59,854 nt of DNA, from positions 1 through 59,854 of IMG/VR virus record IMGVR_UViG_3300030419_008063; one strand, 5' to 3'. The DNA comes from a virus. The position numbers were made by a program, and so were the translations under genes. This document shows positions 38,541 through 46,867 of this stretch, in pieces. Every line of letters starts with the position of its first letter. The stretch's first letter is position 1. The notes under the pieces are model-generated. The model was not told the origin of the DNA. It did not search any database and saw nothing but the letters and a program-made list of their open reading frames with translations.

Positions 38541-40165
38541 TGTGTGGAATTATAGGAACAACAAACAAGAGACTAAATCGCACATCTTTGAATCAGATTT
38601 CTCACAGAGGTCCCGATGAAAGAGGGCTACATTCTGATTCGGATATATGCCTAGGTCACACTAGATTATCTATTTTGGGGCTTGACTGCGGAACCCAGCC
38701 GTTGTCCGATGACGAAATTGTCCTTTCCTACAATGGTGAGATTTACAATTATATAGAACTGGCAAACTCTCTAGGTATAAGTTCTTCTTCTGATACAGAG
38801 GTGTTGGCAAAATATTATCAAGTTCATGGCTTGGAAAAGACATTGAGAGATATAAATGGTATGTTTTCCATTGCGATATATGATAGAAAAAAAGATATTA
38901 TATATCTGGTGAGAGATCGGATGGGGATAAAGCCTCTGTTTTATTCAACACATAAAAACGAAATAAGTTTCTGTTCAGAAATAAATCCACTTCGTGATCT
39001 GATTGGAGTTGAAGAGCTTACTATTAATAAAATGGCTGTAGCCCTGTTTTTCAATCTTTATTATATTCCATGGCCAAATACAATTTGGAATGAAATAAAA
39101 TCTGTTCCTCCCGGAAGTTATATTGAATATAATTTAAAAACAAAAAAACATAAAATTGTTCAATATTGGAACATTGAAAAAAGAGAAAGAAATGAATCTG
39201 ATTTTGAACAATTGGAAAATTTATTGTGCAACTCTGTCAAGTTGAGAATGAGAAGCGATGTTCCTTATGGCGCATATCTCTCCGGCGGAAATGATTCAAC
39301 GCTCGTTGTAAAATGTATGACGGAACACAAAGAGGAAAATAAAACTTTCACAGCCGTAATTCAAGACGAAGAATTGAACGAAAAAGAATATGCAGACCTT
39401 GCGGCAAAAAAATTCAAAACAAAACACACAGATATTGATGTAGAATATGGGGATATAAAAATATCCTTTCTTAGGGAATTGATAAAATATTTTGGACAAC
39501 CTTTCGCAGATTCTTCTATTGTTCCGACTTATTTGATATCAAAAGAAATAGCTAAAAACGTTACAGTTGCCATCGGCGGAGATGGTGCAGATGAAATATT
39601 TTGTGGGTATAATAAATATAATAATCTGACCGCAGATATCAAAAGCAGGTTTTATAGAAATGTTCTTAATAATTTTCTCAATTTAGAGTATAATAAAGAT
39701 ACTTATGGATACTTAAAATCTCTTCTTCCCTATGAAACAGAAGATGATTATGAGACTTTGCGACTTTTAGATATTAAGTTTTTTTTAGAAGGAGATATTC
39801 TGCAAAAAGTAGACAGAATGAGCATGGCTAGTTCTTTGGAAGTTCGGGTGCCATTTTTGGATCATAGAGTGGTTGAGTTTTCAAATCGCCTGAAACGAGA
39901 ACACATCTTTGGAGATGTCCGTAAGTACGCCGTCAAGCATGTCCTTTCAAAATATATGTCTCATGACTTCGTTCATCGTTCAAAGATAGGATTTATGTTG
40001 AACATAACGGAGTGGATTGAGCCTTTGCAGGAGTATGTAAACTTCTCACCTGTTTTAAAAAGCGGAATTTTCAAAGAAGGGTTCGATATCAAAAAGATTG
40101 ATAACAATTATTTAAAATTTGCTATCTTGATTTTTACACTATGGTACGAGGAGAATTATGCGTAA
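38540..40165 (+). CDS. asnB: Asparagine-synthase-family glutamine amidotransferase, 541 aa
   Basis: I start at ATG 38540 so that Cys follows the initiator Met (MCGIIG), as needed for the class II glutaminase nucleophile; an in-frame TTG one codon upstream is not used. HRGPDERG and SYNGEIYNY are glutaminase motifs. The synthetase half has AYLSGGNDST (PP-loop) and DGADEIFCGYNKY. In O-antigen clusters such enzymes turn uronic acids into uronamides. With the dehydrogenase at 41673 and the epimerase at 40788 that role fits better than amino-acid synthesis. Confidence 0.85.
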   Translation: MCGIIGTTNKRLNRTSLNQISHRGPDERGLHSDSDICLGHTRLSILGLDCGTQPLSDDEIVLSYNGEIYNYIELANSLGISSSSDTEVLAKYYQVHGLEKTLRDINGMFSIAIYDRKKDIIYLVRDRMGIKPLFYSTHKNEISFCSEINPLRDLIGVEELTINKMAVALFFNLYYIPWPNTIWNEIKSVPPGSYIEYNLKTKKHKIVQYWNIEKRERNESDFEQLENLLCNSVKLRMRSDVPYGAYLSGGNDSTLVVKCMTEHKEENKTFTAVIQDEELNEKEYADLAAKKFKTKHTDIDVEYGDIKISFLRELIKYFGQPFADSSIVPTYLISKEIAKNVTVAIGGDGADEIFCGYNKYNNLTADIKSRFYRNVLNNFLNLEYNKDTYGYLKSLLPYETEDDYETLRLLDIKFFLEGDILQKVDRMSMASSLEVRVPFLDHRVVEFSNRLKREHIFGDVRKYAVKHVLSKYMSHDFVHRSKIGFMLNITEWIEPLQEYVNFSPVLKSGIFKEGFDIKKIDNNYLKFAILIFTLWYEENYA

Positions 40166-40778
40166 TCCACAAGCTTCAATAATTGTTACAAATTATAATT
40201 ATGGAAAATATATTTCAAGATGTATTCGAAGTTGCCTAGCTCAGAAAAATATAAGGTGCGAAGTTATTGTAATAGATGATTGTAGTGTCGATAATTCTTT
40301 AGAAGTGCTTGAAACATTTAAAGACGATATAAGAATTATTAGAAACGAAAGAAATCTTGGCGTTGCAGGATCTTCTAACGTAGGGGTCAAAGCTGCTAAA
40401 GGCCAGTTTGTTGTTCGTGTAGATGCGGACGACTTTATACAACCGGATATGTGTTATTTTATGAAAACATATTTAGAATCTAATCACGATGCTTTTTGTG
40501 TCTCTTGTGATTACGCCATGGTCGACAATCAAGAAAATATGATTGAGAGAAAATATGCTGAAAAAGATAATATCTCTTGTGGTATAATGTATCGTAGAGA
40601 CTTGCTTCTAGAAGTTGGCGGATATAATCCAAAAATGCGCCATCGCGAAGAAGAGGAGTTACGAAAGAGATTAGGCGAAGATTATAAAATTCACCATTTG
40701 CGTATTCCGTTTTATCGCTATCGGATGCACAAGAGCAACAAAACAAAGCAGTCTGAATACAAGACGTGGCAAATTTAG
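40158..40778 (+). CDS. Short GT2 glycosyltransferase, 206 aa
   Basis: GT-A/GT2 motifs ASIIVTNYNYGKYISRCI, VIDDCSVDNSLEVL and VRVDADDFIQPD (D-x-D). At 206 aa the acceptor-binding C-terminal region is minimal (HREEEELRKRLGEDY), yet the catalytic core is complete. Overlaps the amidotransferase gene by 8 nt. Confidence 0.8.
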   Translation: MRNPQASIIVTNYNYGKYISRCIRSCLAQKNIRCEVIVIDDCSVDNSLEVLETFKDDIRIIRNERNLGVAGSSNVGVKAAKGQFVVRVDADDFIQPDMCYFMKTYLESNHDAFCVSCDYAMVDNQENMIERKYAEKDNISCGIMYRRDLLLEVGGYNPKMRHREEEELRKRLGEDYKIHHLRIPFYRYRMHKSNKTKQSEYKTWQI

Positions 40779-40787
40779 GAGAATAAA

Positions 40788-41663
40788 ATGGCTAGATGCT
40801 TAGTCACTGGACATAAAGGTTATATTGGCTCTCATCTCTTTAGAACATTACGAGAACAGGGGCATGAAGTCCTAGGGATTGATCTGAAAGAAGAATATCC
40901 AAAAGATATTTTAGATTACCTAAGAGAAAAGGCAGATAAATCTGGTTTTCACCCACATTATGAAAACTTCAAACCAGAATATATATTTCACTTGGCTGCG
41001 ATACCTAGAGTGCCTTATAGCATAGAAAATCCTGTTGAAGTTATGGAAAATAACATAATGGCAAATTCTATAGTTCTAAATTTTGCTAGGAAAGTGGGAG
41101 CTAAGAGGGTAATATATTCAAGCTCATCTTCTGTAATGGGGAACGGAGACGGCCCGGAAAGTCCATATGCCGTTTCAAAATTGACACCAGAGTTAGAATG
41201 TAAAATGTATTCTAAGTTATATGGCTTGGACACCGTTTGTTTGAGATATTTTAATGTATATTCAAAAGATCAGACGGTTGACGGCCCATATGGAACCGCT
41301 GTTGCATCTTTTATGGATGCTATCAAAAAAGGAACTAACCCTTATATTACCGGTGACGGCGAACAGAGAAGAGATATGTTACATGTTAGTGATGCTGTTA
41401 GAGCCAATATATTTTGTATGGAATATGAAGGCAAGTTTGGAGGCCAGCATTTTGATACTGGTACCGGCCATAATATCTCTCTAAATGAAATAAAAAATAT
41501 AGTTTTAAGTAAGCATTCAGATGTTGAGTTTGATTATGTGCCGCCTAGGCCCGGAGATGTTATGTTGACTAAAGCCAACACTCTGCCTTTTAATAATTTG
41601 GGCTGGCATACCAAAGTATCTATACAATCTGGAATAAAAGAGTGTTTTAATTTTACCAAATAG
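40788..41663 (+). CDS. NAD-dependent sugar epimerase (GalE/WbpP-like), 291 aa
   Basis: CLVTGHKGYIGSHLF is the NAD-binding loop, YSSSSSVMG the catalytic Ser strand, PYAVSK the Tyr-Lys pair, LRYFNVY and RRDMLHVSDAV are extended-SDR signatures. Close in plan to UDP-GlcNAc/Glc 4-epimerases. Sitting next to a dehydrogenase gene recalls the WbpO/WbpP pair that makes UDP-GalNAc uronate. Substrate not proven. Confidence 0.8.
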   Translation: MARCLVTGHKGYIGSHLFRTLREQGHEVLGIDLKEEYPKDILDYLREKADKSGFHPHYENFKPEYIFHLAAIPRVPYSIENPVEVMENNIMANSIVLNFARKVGAKRVIYSSSSSVMGNGDGPESPYAVSKLTPELECKMYSKLYGLDTVCLRYFNVYSKDQTVDGPYGTAVASFMDAIKKGTNPYITGDGEQRRDMLHVSDAVRANIFCMEYEGKFGGQHFDTGTGHNISLNEIKNIVLSKHSDVEFDYVPPRPGDVMLTKANTLPFNNLGWHTKVSIQSGIKECFNFTK

Positions 41664-41672
41664 GAGAAATAA

Positions 41673-42506
41673 ATGAAAGTAGGAATTGTTGGAAATGGCT
41701 TTGTTGGAAATGCATGTGCCTATGGTTTTAGTGAATATGTGCCGGTATATATCCACGACAAAGATCCGGCTAAAAGTGTAAACTCTTTCGAAGAAACAGT
41801 AAATGAATCTGATTTCATATTTGTTTCGGTCCCAACCCCAATGAATGAAGATGGCTCTATCAATCTGGACATTGTTTATAATGTTTTCGAGAGCATCAGT
41901 CAGGTCAACACTAGAAAAGACAATGTGGTTTTGCTAAAGTCGACAGTCATTCCCGGAACAACCGAAAGGTTGAGCAAGAATTTCCCCGACTTGAATATTG
42001 TTTTTAATCCAGAATTTTTGACAGAAAGAAAAGCCAAATTTGATTTTATTAATCAGGCGAGAATTATTTTAGGCGGAAAACCTGAGCATACAAAAAAAGT
42101 TGAAAAGCTATATAGGTTTAGATTCAACAATTGCAATCTAATCCATACCGACTCAAAGACAGCAGAGTTTATTAAATATTTTGGGAATATTTTCTTTGCC
42201 GTAAAGGTTTCTTTTGCGAATGAAATGAGAAGGATAAGTGATTTAGTTGGGGTAGACTGGAATGCAGCTTTGGCCGGTTTTGTCGCTGATGCTCGCGTTG
42301 CAGATTCTCACTTGAGAGTTCCCGGCCCGGATGGTAAAAAGGGCTTTGGAGGAAGCTGTTTCCCTAAAGATATAAATGCATTTATAACCTTTTGTGAAAG
42401 TTTGGGTGTCAATGCAAATGTTATAAAAGCTGCTTGGAAAACAAACTTGGAAGTTCGACCTGAAAAAGATTGGGAAGATCTGAAGGGTAGAGCAGTTACT
42501 AATTGA
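41673..42506 (+). CDS. Second short nucleotide-sugar dehydrogenase (UGD-like), 277 aa
   Basis: KVGIVGNGFVGNACAYGF binds NAD; VPTPMNEDG and KSTVIPGTTERLS are family motifs; the catalytic Cys is Cys229 in KGFGGSCFPKD. Like the 26641 protein it ends soon after the central domain and lacks the C-terminal UDP-binding domain. The two are clearly related but divergent. It is the last gene of the sugar island; AGGAG precedes the ATG. Confidence 0.8.
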   Translation: MKVGIVGNGFVGNACAYGFSEYVPVYIHDKDPAKSVNSFEETVNESDFIFVSVPTPMNEDGSINLDIVYNVFESISQVNTRKDNVVLLKSTVIPGTTERLSKNFPDLNIVFNPEFLTERKAKFDFINQARIILGGKPEHTKKVEKLYRFRFNNCNLIHTDSKTAEFIKYFGNIFFAVKVSFANEMRRISDLVGVDWNAALAGFVADARVADSHLRVPGPDGKKGFGGSCFPKDINAFITFCESLGVNANVIKAAWKTNLEVRPEKDWEDLKGRAVTN

Positions 42507-42516
42507 GGAGAAAAAA

Positions 42517-42708
42517 ATGAGTTTAAAATTATCAGAACAAGCAATGGGGGCGATCATGATGGCTCTCCAAAAATCACTAATGGAACAATCAGATATAGTA
42601 CCAGTTTTGCAAAACATGGAATGGCATCCGGGATCAAACGGAAAACTATATGTGGAAAACCCCCCCATCGTAAAAACCGAGGCGCTCGAAGAAGACGAAG
42701 ATGCCTAG
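42517..42708 (+). CDS. Conserved T4-like phage protein, 63 aa
   Basis: Begins MSLKLSEQAMGAIMMALQKS and contains EQSDIVPVLQNM, a small conserved protein I recall next to gp55 in marine T4-like phages, function unknown. It marks the return from the sugar island to core phage genes. Overlaps the zinc-ribbon gene by 8 nt. Confidence 0.65.
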   Translation: MSLKLSEQAMGAIMMALQKSLMEQSDIVPVLQNMEWHPGSNGKLYVENPPIVKTEALEEDEDA

Positions 42709-42958
42709 GTATGAATATCATTGTAAAAATTGTAACAAAAACTCACTAATACGGCACGGCATAAAAGAAAAAGTAACAATATGCCCAGTTTGTCACAAAG
42801 AAGGCCAGCTAGAGCGTATCCCTTCTTTTTCTGGAAATTATAAAATCAAAGACAAGAAAACACAGGCAGGCTCCGTGGTGAAAAAGTACATAGAAAAAGC
42901 GAAAGAGCAGTTGAAAGAAGAAAAGAAAGATCTAAAGAATAGAAAATATGGTGAATAA
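42701..42958 (+). CDS. FmdB-type zinc-ribbon protein, 85 aa
   Basis: PRYEYHCKNCNK with a second CPVCHKEG knuckle is the FmdB/Zn-ribbon regulatory-protein pattern, followed by a long basic-acidic helix (KKYIEKAKEQLKEEKKD). Such proteins are common in T4-like phages beside the late sigma gene. A role in transcription or DNA contact is possible. The stop overlaps the next ATG. Confidence 0.7.
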   Translation: MPRYEYHCKNCNKNSLIRHGIKEKVTICPVCHKEGQLERIPSFSGNYKIKDKKTQAGSVVKKYIEKAKEQLKEEKKDLKNRKYGE

Positions 42959-43287
42959 TGTTGTCTATAATTATAAATATTGTTTTATCAGTTGCGATCA
43001 TATTCTTGATCTACTATGTTGTATACCTCATAAGGACACTTCTTTTCCATTCAGAAAACCTTTCAGAGCTTAAAGACAATTTGAACCTGTTTAGAGAGCA
43101 CTTAGAGAGTATTTATGAGCTAGAAGTTTTTTATGGAGACGAGACTTTAGAATCTCTTCTACAGCATTCCAAAGAAATTTCTACATATATTGAGAAATAT
43201 AATGAAATTTATTCTCTAGCAGAAGAAGAAATCGGAGAAGAATTTGAGAATGAAGAAGAAGATCCGGAGGACGAGAGGGAAGAGTAG
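42958..43287 (+). CDS. Single-pass membrane protein with acidic coiled-coil domain, 109 aa
   Basis: Residues 2-30 form a transmembrane helix (IIINIVLSVAIIFLIYYVVY); the rest is an acidic, helical cytoplasmic or periplasmic part ending in a run of Glu and Asp (EEEDPEDEREE). Overlaps the gp55-like gene by 38 nt in another frame. No family recognised. Confidence 0.6.
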   Translation: MLSIIINIVLSVAIIFLIYYVVYLIRTLLFHSENLSELKDNLNLFREHLESIYELEVFYGDETLESLLQHSKEISTYIEKYNEIYSLAEEEIGEEFENEEEDPEDEREE

Positions 43288-43954
43288 AAAGCTCTATTTT
43301 ACTCAAGAGCATGAAAATGCTATAGTAGAGTATGCCCTCTCAGATTCCGTTAGAAAAAGGACAGATTTGTATGTGAAGTGGATCCAGCCAGCTTTCAATG
43401 AGATGGTTGATAAGATCGTTTTTACTTACAAATTCACAAACTTACCTAACGTTGACTCTTTGAAAGAAGAGTGTAAAGTTTGGCTAACAACAATTTTGGA
43501 CAAATATGATCCAAACAAAGGTTCGAAAGCGTTTTCTTATTTCTCAGTTATAACAAAAAACTGGTTTATACACAAGGTAAAGAAAAACGCAGCCCGCACA
43601 AAAAGAGAAGTTCATTATGATGAACTGCCCGCCAATGTTACTCTAGAAGAACAACTTATAACACATAATGAATATCATGAAAAAAGAGAAAATCTTGAAT
43701 TTTGGACTTTGTTGATTGTTGAAGTAGATTCATGGTTCAAAATGGAACTCCGCCCCAACGAAAAGAAAGTAGTTGAGGCAATAAAGATTCTCATGAGCCA
43801 AACAGAGTCTATCGAAATTTTTAATAAAAAAGCTATTTATTTATATCTAAGGGAAATAACAGGCTTGAATACAAAGCAAGTTGTCAACAATTTGAATAAA
43901 ATACGAAAAAGATATAAATCTTTTAAGGAAAAATGGGATAACCATAAGTTATGA
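43250..43954 (+). CDS. 55: Late-transcription sigma factor, T4 gp55-like, 234 aa
   Basis: The stretches RKLYFTQEHENAIVEYA, RTDLYVKWIQPAFNEMVDKI, KEECKVWLTTILDKYDP and KAFSYFSVITKNWFIHKVKK match the gp55 family of T4-like phages (sigma region 2-like). In T4, gp55 directs host polymerase to TATAAATA late promoters together with gp33 and the sliding clamp. ATG 43250 is chosen over an in-frame TTG at 43244. The C-terminal half contains helices resembling a region-4 remnant (TGLNTKQVVNNLNKIRKRY). Confidence 0.85.
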   Translation: MKKKIRRTRGKSRKLYFTQEHENAIVEYALSDSVRKRTDLYVKWIQPAFNEMVDKIVFTYKFTNLPNVDSLKEECKVWLTTILDKYDPNKGSKAFSYFSVITKNWFIHKVKKNAARTKREVHYDELPANVTLEEQLITHNEYHEKRENLEFWTLLIVEVDSWFKMELRPNEKKVVEAIKILMSQTESIEIFNKKAIYLYLREITGLNTKQVVNNLNKIRKRYKSFKEKWDNHKL

Positions 43955-44259
43955 AACAAATCGATCACTATGTGGAAAAAGCAATAAAAAATATTGAACA
44001 AGATCGTGCCACCACTCAAGTTTTGCTGACCGATGCCATGGCCTATCTTAAACAGCATGCCGAAAACCACAAAAGCACAGGCCCAGTTGTTGCAAAATAT
44101 TTAGAAACTTTACAGAGATCTAATGAGCAATTGGTAAAGATTGCACAACTGGTTTACAAAGTCCAGACTCGCGATATGGAAATGGACGGGTTTGATGAGG
44201 AAGATATTTTTGATCAAATAAAAAACAGCTCCGAAGAAGAAAAAGAGGAGCAATCATGA
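43951..44259 (+). CDS. Conserved helical phage protein, 102 aa
   Basis: ATGA overlap with the sigma gene. All-helical and acidic, with ATTQVLLTDAMAYLKQHAEN and GPVVAKYLETLQRSNEQLVK. I recall relatives beside gp55 in T4-like marine phages with no assigned function. A partner in late transcription is a reasonable guess only because of position. Confidence 0.65.
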   Translation: MKQIDHYVEKAIKNIEQDRATTQVLLTDAMAYLKQHAENHKSTGPVVAKYLETLQRSNEQLVKIAQLVYKVQTRDMEMDGFDEEDIFDQIKNSSEEEKEEQS

Positions 44260-44260
44260 G

Positions 44261-44401
44261 ATGAGAAAAATGTTGATTTCGTTGTTCACTTTTTTGTGGA
44301 TGGCGGGTTTTTTGAGTGTGTATTTTATGTTCTTCAGCGATGCTCACGGACGCAAGGCCAGTTTCAGGTCATGCAAAGACGAAAAAAAGGAGAGGGAATG
44401 A
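44261..44401 (+). CDS. Small membrane protein, 46 aa
   Basis: ATG 44261 starts 1 nt after the previous TGA. Residues 1-25 (RKMLISLFTFLWMAGFLSVY and on) form one transmembrane helix; the C-terminal 20 residues are polar and charged (KDEKKERE). The end contains AAAGGAGAGGG, the ribosome-binding site of the hub gene 2 nt downstream. Family unknown. Confidence 0.55.
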   Translation: MRKMLISLFTFLWMAGFLSVYFMFFSDAHGRKASFRSCKDEKKERE

Positions 44402-44402
44402 A

Positions 44403-45827
44403 ATGCCATGGCCCGGATATGAATGGGGGATATTAAACCCAGTTGAAAGACCTTCGCAACTAGGACAAAGCGTTCGTGGAGAATATGATTTTTATGAAAC
44501 AGATCCTATGAATCTAGCCCTTCAGGCTGGTCAAAAACTTCTAGAACCGGATGCTTTGAAAGATGTGGATATATGGAAAGCAATTGTTCTTCGTGAAGTT
44601 GATGCCAAAGAACATTCTGCTACGAAAGAAATTCAAAGAAGATTTAAAATCAAGCTTATGGAAGGTGATGCTTGCATACCTTTTGATGGTACAAAAGATT
44701 ATTCAAAATCTCCAAAATCTGTAAAACAAATAACGGCTGATCAACATTTCGCAGATATGCACATTACAGCAACCGCCGGCGCAGCTATTCCCTACCTTAA
44801 ACCCGGTGACCGATGTTTGATAAAATTCCAACACAAAGATAATTTTAAAATGGCAACAATTGTTGGCGTTCCGGATGCAAAGCAGTCTGAAATTCAACAG
44901 AGGGCGGCTACGGCTGGATTATTTGTGTCGTCCGAGCTTTCCAAAATCAGCCACATGAGAAAGTATCTTGTTACGCCAAATGAAATAAAAGGACAGTTAA
45001 AATATTTAGGGTCAGGACCAGCCATAGTAAGCGCAGTCTTGGACTACGAATCTTATAATTTTGAATCACAAACTACAAACCGAAACGGGCTTAACAACTT
45101 TTCAACATGGAATGCGAATGATGCCGGTGCCGGCGTTTCGTTCGGCTTCATCCAGTTTAATCAAAAGGTTGGCTCACTGCTTCTTTTGTTTCAGCAAATG
45201 TATCAAGATGATCCCGATACTTATAATCAGCATTTTGGAAAATACGCTGACAAGCTTAGAAACAGGAGATGGCTAAGGGGGACTGCGCTGAGAGATAACA
45301 CCTTGAACACGCCAGAATTAAAAACGTTGATAACGAGAACGGGACGTATAAAAACTTTTCGCGATTCTCAATACAAAGTAGCTAAAAGAGGTTATTTCGA
45401 CCCAGCAGTCAGATTGTGTAATGAATATAACTTGAAATCTGTCAATGCATATGCTATGTGCACTGGTATAGCTATTCAATTTGGTGTGACAGCCCGACGG
45501 GGATTGCAAAAATGGCTAGCCGAAACTAGAAAACAGGTAGGAGCTGACGTTCCAAAGGTCCCAGAGTATCAATTTTTAAAAGTTCTTGCAAATCTTGTTG
45601 ATAGAGCAAGATGGCAAATGGGAATGAAAAAAAGCCATGCTGCTAGAGCAAACCATTCACTAAAGAATTTTTTGTCCTTCCTCCAGAGTCCACCCGGAGG
45701 TCTTCACAGGTTTTATCGCCACAAGGGCGGCAAGATTGGAAAAGGTTGGAAGAACTGGGCCGCTGATCAAGTCGGGCTTAAACTTCAGGCCGGTAGGGCA
45801 ACTGATCAGTTTAAAGCGAAGAAATAA
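44403..45827 (+). CDS. Baseplate hub/tail-tip protein with lysozyme-like domain, 474 aa
   Basis: I use ATG 44403 (AGGAGAGGG upstream). Residues about 1-170 contain a phage-spike OB-like part (WKAIVLREVDA, LKPGDRCLIKFQHKDNFKM). Residues about 195-420 look like a glycoside hydrolase of chitosanase/lysozyme type: VLDYESYNFES (Glu216 a candidate acid), GVSFGFIQFNQKVGSLL and RRWLRGTALRDN. By position it corresponds to T4 gp5, the cell-puncturing hub lysozyme. Substrate would be host peptidoglycan. Confidence 0.7.
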   Translation: MPWPGYEWGILNPVERPSQLGQSVRGEYDFYETDPMNLALQAGQKLLEPDALKDVDIWKAIVLREVDAKEHSATKEIQRRFKIKLMEGDACIPFDGTKDYSKSPKSVKQITADQHFADMHITATAGAAIPYLKPGDRCLIKFQHKDNFKMATIVGVPDAKQSEIQQRAATAGLFVSSELSKISHMRKYLVTPNEIKGQLKYLGSGPAIVSAVLDYESYNFESQTTNRNGLNNFSTWNANDAGAGVSFGFIQFNQKVGSLLLLFQQMYQDDPDTYNQHFGKYADKLRNRRWLRGTALRDNTLNTPELKTLITRTGRIKTFRDSQYKVAKRGYFDPAVRLCNEYNLKSVNAYAMCTGIAIQFGVTARRGLQKWLAETRKQVGADVPKVPEYQFLKVLANLVDRARWQMGMKKSHAARANHSLKNFLSFLQSPPGGLHRFYRHKGGKIGKGWKNWAADQVGLKLQAGRATDQFKAKK

Positions 45828-45845
45828 TACTAAAAGGTAATATGA

Positions 45846-46865
45846 ATGGCTACAACAAAAAAAGTTTATGATAAAGAAAAACTTAGCAAAGAGCAAAGAG
45901 AAGCTTTGTCCGGGGATGCCGGCCGCGGTATTGGGTGTACTTTCTTGTCAGAGCCGCTCCCAAACTTCAATCAAGCTGAGTGTGAACATGTTATAGAAGG
46001 CAGGAACAATACTTACATTGTATTGGGAAGAGATCGTCCCGGACCAAAAATTGTAAACTTGAAACCAGAAGAAGATGACAACCCTAATCTGATCACAGGC
46101 CCTTACGGACCCAAGGGATATCCAAAGTGTGGAACAATTGATATAGTCGCCGGCCGCCACAGCGTAGATCCAGCTCCTTTTAAGAAAGTGGGTACGGGAA
46201 CTTCGGCCAGAGAAATGACTTTGAAACATGAGCCGGATTTCTTTCGCGACGCTGCGAGAATTTATATAAGTCAAAAAACAGATGTTGATGAAAATTTTAA
46301 GATCGGAAATAAAAGATGGATAGGAAAAGATTACGATAGAAGCTCTCAAGGTCCCGGAGCCCCTCAGTCGGTTGGCAAATCTGCGATTGGGATGAAGGCG
46401 GATGCTATTCGAATTATAGGGAGAAGCGGAATAAAGCTAGTTACCGGCACTGATTCAAGAGATTCTTTAGGCCGTTTTATTTCAGTTGGAGGAATTGACC
46501 TGATAGCAGGCAATGATGATGAAGACATGCAGGCTCTGATCAAGGGAAAGAACATGCTAGATTGTATGTCAGAGCTTGTTAGTCAAATGGATACTTTGAG
46601 TGGTTTGGTTGCACAATTTTTGGAAGATCAGACAAAAATCAACAATGCGTTTGTACAGCATACTCACAAATCACCATTTTTCGGCCTGATAACGGCTCCG
46701 TCTGAAACAGCAGTGGTGGTCGGCAGAAGTGCTATAATTTCACAACTCAATAAAACAAAATTAGGATTAGTTATTTTCAAAAAAAGCTTGGCCAGTTTTA
46801 GAACTAATCACCTAACTCCCTTGGGACAAAAATATATTTGTAGTAAATATAATAGGACAAACTAG
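45846..46865 (+). CDS. Virion structural protein of the hub region, 339 aa
   Basis: The central part (MKADAIRIIGRSGIKLVTG, then SVGGIDLIAGNDDEDMQALI, and a His pair in FVQHTHKSPFF) is a pattern I know from tail proteins encoded next to the hub in marine T4-like phages. Mixed beta and helical, no membrane segment. The GNDDED acidic cluster could bind a metal. Probably a baseplate component. Confidence 0.65.
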   Translation: MATTKKVYDKEKLSKEQREALSGDAGRGIGCTFLSEPLPNFNQAECEHVIEGRNNTYIVLGRDRPGPKIVNLKPEEDDNPNLITGPYGPKGYPKCGTIDIVAGRHSVDPAPFKKVGTGTSAREMTLKHEPDFFRDAARIYISQKTDVDENFKIGNKRWIGKDYDRSSQGPGAPQSVGKSAIGMKADAIRIIGRSGIKLVTGTDSRDSLGRFISVGGIDLIAGNDDEDMQALIKGKNMLDCMSELVSQMDTLSGLVAQFLEDQTKINNAFVQHTHKSPFFGLITAPSETAVVVGRSAIISQLNKTKLGLVIFKKSLASFRTNHLTPLGQKYICSKYNRTN

Positions 46866-46867
46866 CA

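Noticed and set aside
19021-42506. Host chromosome segment misassembled into phage
   Set aside because: Base composition, codon style, gene overlaps and the same GCCGGC habit continue through the island into core phage genes on both sides. No junction is visible, although read-level checks were not possible.
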